Of a stretch of 9,314 nt of DNA, positions 6,508-9,314 are shown piece after piece (positions within the stretch are counted from its first letter, which is position 1; every line of letters begins with the position of its first letter). The position numbers and the translations under genes are program-made. Source of the DNA: Zetaproteobacteria bacterium. GTDB lineage: Bacteria > Pseudomonadota > Zetaproteobacteria > Mariprofundales > Mariprofundaceae. The DNA is taken from contig JAJRTX010000098.1 in assembly GCA_021545665.1 (NCBI GenBank), forward strand, positions 1-9,314, in the 5' to 3' direction. The notes under the pieces are model-generated. The model had not been told where the DNA came from. It did not search any database and saw nothing but the letters and a program-made list of their open reading frames with translations.

Positions 6508-8307
6508 TTATCCTTCCGCTTGATGATATATGATTTTTTCTAACTGAACTGGCCCTTTTGACAATCCAGTTCGCATTGCCGGTGTCTGCTTGTCTTTCCC
6601 CACAAGGCAATAGTTGTAGAACACCCGGAAGATGCCGAGCATCTTCATAATGCTTTCCGGGTTGTAGGCTGAATATCCAAACCACCTTCTCCCTGTACCA
6701 CTAGCCGATGAGATGGGGCGTTCCAATAATGACAGTCTGCGCCGAACTTGCATGAAGAAACAGTCAATCCCATGCATGGAAGCCTTGTTGTAAAGCCATG
6801 CCTGATGATCCAGATCGTAATCACTGTAGTCGGTTAGATAACAAATTGCTTTTTCCGGCTCGCTCATGTTCGGGAATGGGTGGACAAGCCAGCGGTCTTT
6901 CCACTTACCAATCTCGGCCATATTTTTCATACGTTCCTTGATCAACATGAGCTTCACTTCGTTCTCGGATAGTTGAGGGTGTACTTTTTGAATTGCTCGA
7001 AAAACCTTTCTGGAATCGCCCAACACATGCCGCTTTTCATCAACAGTTAATTCTTTGTTGATGCGAACGTAAAACGCATCGCAAGACCGGCTTGTAATTT
7101 CAGGCTGAAAAGCTGCCAGACAAGCGGCACGCATGCCTGAATCCTGATCAAGAAAGAAACGCACCTTGTTCACGCCACCAAACAAACTGCGTAAGAAGAA
7201 AAAATGACCGTAGAGCACATATTCTTTGTGAATCTGCATTCCTCTAGCCGGAAGCTTTTGAGTGCTATTGGTGCGTTCTGATGATTCTACATCCATGCGA
7301 TTTATCGCATCGTTATACTCATCTTCAATTTGCCCATTAAGATCGGGAGATGATTGCGGTTTTGCAGATCGTTTAACGGCATCGTCGTAATCACCCTGTA
7401 ACCATAAGCGAGCATGTCTCCTGAACGGGTGTTGGATGGCATAGTCACCAGCAGCCACAGCTTCAGACTCAATATCTTCGGCATCTAGCGAAGAATCATA
7501 ATTAAGATGCATGCCGAACACATATCCGGTTTCATTGTCTGCACTGCCAACGGCAGAGAGCATGGTGTTCCGTTTGTCTGCACGCTTCGTCCAGTTCACC
7601 ATGTAATCCTGTTGATCCACGCTCACATAGAGCCTGCGGATCCGTTTTCCATCTAGCAGTCTTCTCTCCCGGTCAGCAGCAAAAGCAAGGCATTGGCGAT
7701 GCAGGAAGTCAATTTTAGGATACAGGCTACCCTCTGATATTTCTGCCACTTCACAAATGCGGCGGAATGGAGTTTTGTTCATCAGAAGCTTAAATATCAG
7801 TTTGTTTTTGTGTGGTTGCTTTTGTCCTGTTGTTGCATGTCCTACAGCGAATGTTTTCCTACATGTTAAACACTGGTAACGCTGAGACCCTGCCTTTGTC
7901 TTTCCAGACCGTTTGTATCTCTTTGGATGGCTATAAACGCCTATGTTATGACAAGCGCATGTTTCGACAGGACATGACGGCTCACTAGAAAGAGTTAAAT
8001 AGGAAGATACTCTGCCCACTTCCTCCGCAATACCTTGATTGCTTTTGAGTGGTGGATATTCATCGCATTTGAGGCAGTGGATCATCGGTACTGATTTTCC
8101 TGATCCGACAAGTGTGTATGTGTCCCGTCCCCGTGAGGATGCGCCTGGGCCTCGCGGCTGCTTCTGAGAACTTGCTGGCACACCGTAATTTTTACACGCC
8201 GGATTCTTACAGAAATTAACCTGAATACTGTCAGCCTCTGCTGGAATTCTTGAAAAAGATTTCTTACCCAAATGAAAAATGCCTCTAGCCGTTGTGGCTA
8301 AAGGCAT
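6508..8307 (-). CDS. DDE transposase with tandem zinc ribbons (true start probably 8271)
   Basis: The frame encodes 599 residues from the ATG at 8307. Zinc ribbon 1 uses C33-x4-C38 and C78-x2-C81. Zinc ribbon 2 uses C112, C117/C119 and C146-x2-C149, with GSQRYQCLTCRKTF (140-153) close to the zinc ribbon of IS1 InsA. A helix-turn-helix-like stretch lies at about 168-200. The RNase H-type catalytic core appears to be D231 (YVSVDQQD), D387 or D389 (RFFLDQDSG) and E551 (YNPESIMKML), followed by FRVFYNYC...KTPAMR.GL-like residues typical of integrase-type transposases. About 160 residues separate the second D from E, so an insertion domain is likely. Promoter and hairpin geometry argue that translation starts at TTG 8271 (587 residues) with AGAGG at 8286-8282. 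The stop lies six bases before the restriction-modification ATG. Transposase role strong; family not assigned. Confidence 0.88.
   Translation of the reverse strand: MPLATTARGIFHLGKKSFSRIPAEADSIQVNFCKNPACKNYGVPASSQKQPRGPGASSRGRDTYTLVGSGKSVPMIHCLKCDEYPPLKSNQGIAEEVGRVSSYLTLSSEPSCPVETCACHNIGVYSHPKRYKRSGKTKAGSQRYQCLTCRKTFAVGHATTGQKQPHKNKLIFKLLMNKTPFRRICEVAEISEGSLYPKIDFLHRQCLAFAADRERRLLDGKRIRRLYVSVDQQDYMVNWTKRADKRNTMLSAVGSADNETGYVFGMHLNYDSSLDAEDIESEAVAAGDYAIQHPFRRHARLWLQGDYDDAVKRSAKPQSSPDLNGQIEDEYNDAINRMDVESSERTNSTQKLPARGMQIHKEYVLYGHFFFLRSLFGGVNKVRFFLDQDSGMRAACLAAFQPEITSRSCDAFYVRINKELTVDEKRHVLGDSRKVFRAIQKVHPQLSENEVKLMLIKERMKNMAEIGKWKDRWLVHPFPNMSEPEKAICYLTDYSDYDLDHQAWLYNKASMHGIDCFFMQVRRRLSLLERPISSASGTGRRWFGYSAYNPESIMKMLGIFRVFYNYCLVGKDKQTPAMRTGLSKGPVQLEKIIYHQAEG
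6511..6515 (-). promoter_or_regulatory. Ribosome binding site of the restriction-modification gene, overlapping the transposase stop
   Basis: Reading leftward, GAAGGATAAAGAAATATG contains AAGGA nine bases before the ATG at 6501, and the last A of AAGGA and the following bases form the TAA stop of the transposase gene (6510-6508). Ribosomes ending the transposase would sit on this site, so coupled translation is likely. Confidence 0.75.
8279..8307 (-). promoter_or_regulatory. Hairpin over the upstream transposase ATG, blocks outside transcription or translation
   Basis: Leftward strand: ATGCCTTTAGCC (8307-8296), loop ACAAC, then GGCTAGAGGCAT (8290-8279), a 12-bp stem with one G-T pair, running into five T (8279-8275). 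It looks like an intrinsic terminator. A transcript entering from outside the element would fold it, ending transcription or hiding the AGAGG ribosome site in the second arm. A transcript from the element's own promoter should begin near 8299, inside the first arm, and could not form the full stem. Confidence 0.7.
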
Positions 8308-8335
8308 TATATCATCTATAAAGGCTGGTTAGCAA
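8306..8335 (-). promoter_or_regulatory. Transposon promoter beginning in the right inverted repeat
   Basis: Leftward strand: -35 TTGCTA (8335-8330, four of six consensus bases, its TTG being the last three bases of the inverted repeat), an 18-bp spacer, then a perfect extended -10 TG-A-TATAAT (8314-8306). The expected start is near 8299, downstream of the ATG at 8307, so that ATG cannot serve this transcript. It should drive both the transposase and the restriction-modification gene. Confidence 0.75.
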
Positions 8336-8355
8336 CACCTTTGTCGAACGGCTTG
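8333..8355 (-). repeat. Right terminal inverted repeat (23 bp)
   Basis: Read on the minus strand it begins CAAGCCGTTCGACAAAGG and is identical over 23 bases to the left end at 2591-2613. It contributes the first bases of the transposase promoter -35 box. Confidence 0.97.
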
Positions 8356-8364
8356 GTATTGGTG
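8356..8364 (+). repeat. Target-site duplication, right copy (GTATTGGTG)
   Basis: Nine bases identical to 2582-2590, directly abutting the right inverted repeat. Confidence 0.95.
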
Positions 8365-8376
8365 GCTGTTTTTTTT
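8360..8376 (+). terminator. Right arm and T-run of the split terminator of the nsrR-like gene
   Basis: TGGTGGCTG (8360-8368) followed by eight T (8369-8376) is the descending arm and U-tract that pair with 2572-2580 in the reconstructed pre-insertion sequence. On its own, without the left arm, it cannot form the hairpin. Confidence 0.85.
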
Positions 8377-8560
8377 ATGCTCACTGAGCTTTTTATGGAA
8401 GAAATTTCATTCGGCGAACTTCCTTTTGTTAAACAGTTGAATGTGTCTTTTTGTCAAACCTTGATATGTAGATAATCGACTGGTGGTTATGGCTCGCGTA
8501 TGCTTGCCTTATCGGGAGCAATGTCCATTGTGAATAAATATATGGGCGGGGGTGATGTAA
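8377..8560 (+). other. Upstream region of glnD
   Basis: These 184 bases between the terminator T-run and glnD hold no supported gene. A 32-codon frame from the ATG at 8378 to TAA at 8474-8476 lacks a ribosome site, because it follows directly on the terminator T-run. The glnD promoter should be here. A GATAAT near 8470 preceded by TTGTCA is a possible but poorly spaced candidate. Confidence 0.4.
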
Positions 8561-9314
8561 ATGAGCGGGATTGTGCAATCAAAGCAAAAGCTTCAGACGT
8601 TGTACGCAGATATTGCCAGGGTTTTTGAGGCCGGGGAGAGCGGAGCTGCGCTGAGTGCGCTCATGTGTGAGGGCGTGGATACATTACTGATTGATTTGTG
8701 GCAGCAGCAAGCGCCACAGGCAGCAGCTTGTGTAGATTTGGTGGCCGTGGGTGGTTATGGGCGAGGAGAGCTATCACCGCACTCGGATTGGGATTTGTGG
8801 TTGCTGGTTCAGGAATCATGTTCTGCCGATGTTGAGCAGGAGATGCAGACATTTCTTGTCTCGCTGTGGGATATTGGGGCAAAAATTGGCCATGCCGTTC
8901 GGACTGTGAAGGAAACGATGGTACATGTAAACGAGGACTGGGAGTCGGCAACTGCTGCTATGGAATCGCGTTTGCTGGCAGGACAGGGTGATTTGTATGG
9001 GCAGATGCAGGATCAACTGAACAGGTTTTTTAAACGCAAACGCAAGTTGTTTGTTGAAGCCAAGTTGGCTGAGTTGGAAGAGCGCCATGCGCGTACTGGT
9101 GGCACAGCCTTTCTAATGGAGCCGGACATCAAGGAAGGGAAGGGTGGCTTGCGCGATGTGCAGGCGGCATTCTGGATTGCCAAGGCCTGGTATGGTAGTG
9201 ACAATATTAATGAACTGGTTGAAAAAGATGCCATATCCGAGAGAGAACGCGATCAGTTGCTCAGCGCACAGGATTTTCTCTGGCGTTGCCGTGCCGGGCT
9301 GCATCTGGCAGTTA
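8561..9314 (+). CDS. glnD: PII uridylyltransferase / uridylyl-removing enzyme GlnD, N-terminal part (runs off window)
   Basis: GlnD senses glutamine and adds or removes UMP on the PII proteins that control glutamine synthetase and nitrogen-regulated transcription. The first 251 codons are present. The nucleotidyltransferase motif VAVGGYGRGELSPHSDWD covers residues 61-78, with the metal-binding Asp pair D76 and D78. The GlnD hallmark EPDIKEGKGGLRDVQ is at 187-201. The HD (uridylyl-removing) and ACT domains would lie past the window. The ATG at 8561 is the first start after an in-frame TAA at 8558-8560, with GGGGGTGAT-like purines just upstream. The N-terminal extension before the motif (about 60 residues) is fairly short, as in many non-enteric GlnDs. 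The gene reads away from the transposon and is intact as far as seen. Confidence 0.93.
   Translation, partial: MSGIVQSKQKLQTLYADIARVFEAGESGAALSALMCEGVDTLLIDLWQQQAPQAAACVDLVAVGGYGRGELSPHSDWDLWLLVQESCSADVEQEMQTFLVSLWDIGAKIGHAVRTVKETMVHVNEDWESATAAMESRLLAGQGDLYGQMQDQLNRFFKRKRKLFVEAKLAELEERHARTGGTAFLMEPDIKEGKGGLRDVQAAFWIAKAWYGSDNINELVEKDAISERERDQLLSAQDFLWRCRAGLHLAV

Larger units (their letters stand above)
2591..8355 (-). mobile_element. 5765-bp insertion-sequence-like transposon carrying a restriction-modification gene
   Basis: The element is bounded by 23-bp perfect terminal inverted repeats (26 of 27 if extended four bases inward) and by a perfect 9-bp target duplication. It contains two leftward genes in tandem: a DDE transposase gene (6508-8307) and a fused nuclease-methylase-specificity gene (2701-6501), separated by six bases. 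Both frames are intact. The identical ends and duplication suggest a fairly recent insertion. The target was the loop and descending arm of an intrinsic terminator. A 9-bp duplication and a zinc ribbon of the G-x-QRYxCxxC-x-KTF type recall IS1. However, the transposase is far larger than IS1 InsAB, the end sequences do not resemble IS1, and a different or undescribed family is likely. Structure is seen directly; mobility is inferred. Confidence 0.95.

Noticed and set aside
2591..8355. Integron, CRISPR array or prophage as the explanation of the accessory region
   Set aside because: There are no repeat-spacer arrays, attC-like sites, phage structural genes or tyrosine/serine integrase motifs. 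The ends and the duplication explain the whole block.
8378..8476. 32-codon rightward frame (MLTELFMEE...) between the terminator T-run and glnD
   Set aside because: Its ATG follows directly on the T-run of the rebuilt terminator, with no ribosome site. It is short and has no recognisable motif.
8661..9304. Several leftward frames across the end of the window
   Set aside because: All lie antisense to glnD, whose rightward frame carries the nucleotidyltransferase motif and the KEGKGGLRD hallmark.

Overview
The window looks like a chromosomal segment of a proteobacterium (Pseudomonadota). The support is a glnD-type PII uridylyltransferase gene, an NsrR-like Rrf2 regulator with a consensus FNR-type box in front of it, and an HI0933/YhiN-type flavoprotein gene. 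The class (gamma, zeta or other) cannot be fixed from this sequence alone.

Left part (1-2590). The window opens inside the 3' end of an IS1595-family (ISXO2-like) transposase gene reading right (stop at 113-115). After a gap with no convincing gene comes a 133-residue protein of unknown function (287-688, +). It is convergent with a complete HI0933-family flavoprotein gene (715-1902, -). The flavoprotein gene diverges from the Rrf2/NsrR-like regulator gene (2075-2530, +). The shared 172-bp intergenic region holds a perfect TTGAT-N4-ATCAA box.

Centre (2591-8355). This is a complete 5765-bp transposable element, and it is the main discovery in the window. Its ends are 23-bp perfect terminal inverted repeats, flanked by a perfect 9-bp target duplication (GTATTGGTG). 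Both of its genes read leftward and are probably one transcription unit. The first encodes a large, unusual DDE-type transposase with two N-terminal zinc ribbons. Six bases after its stop begins a 1266-residue single-chain restriction-modification enzyme (nuclease, adenine methylase and two specificity domains, like Type IIB/IIG enzymes such as AloI). The restriction enzyme therefore appears to be cargo of a simple insertion-sequence-like transposon. At the right end, a promoter that starts in the inverted repeat and a hairpin over the first ATG look like a device that lets only the element's own transcript be translated.

Insertion site. Removing the element and one copy of the duplication restores a textbook intrinsic terminator (9-bp stem, 5-nt loop, eight T) directly downstream of the Rrf2 gene. 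The element thus landed inside a terminator hairpin, broke no gene, and split the terminator.

Right part (8365-9314). After the terminator T-run and about 180 bp of upstream region, glnD starts at 8561 and runs off the window end. Its first 251 codons are present and include the nucleotidyltransferase motif.
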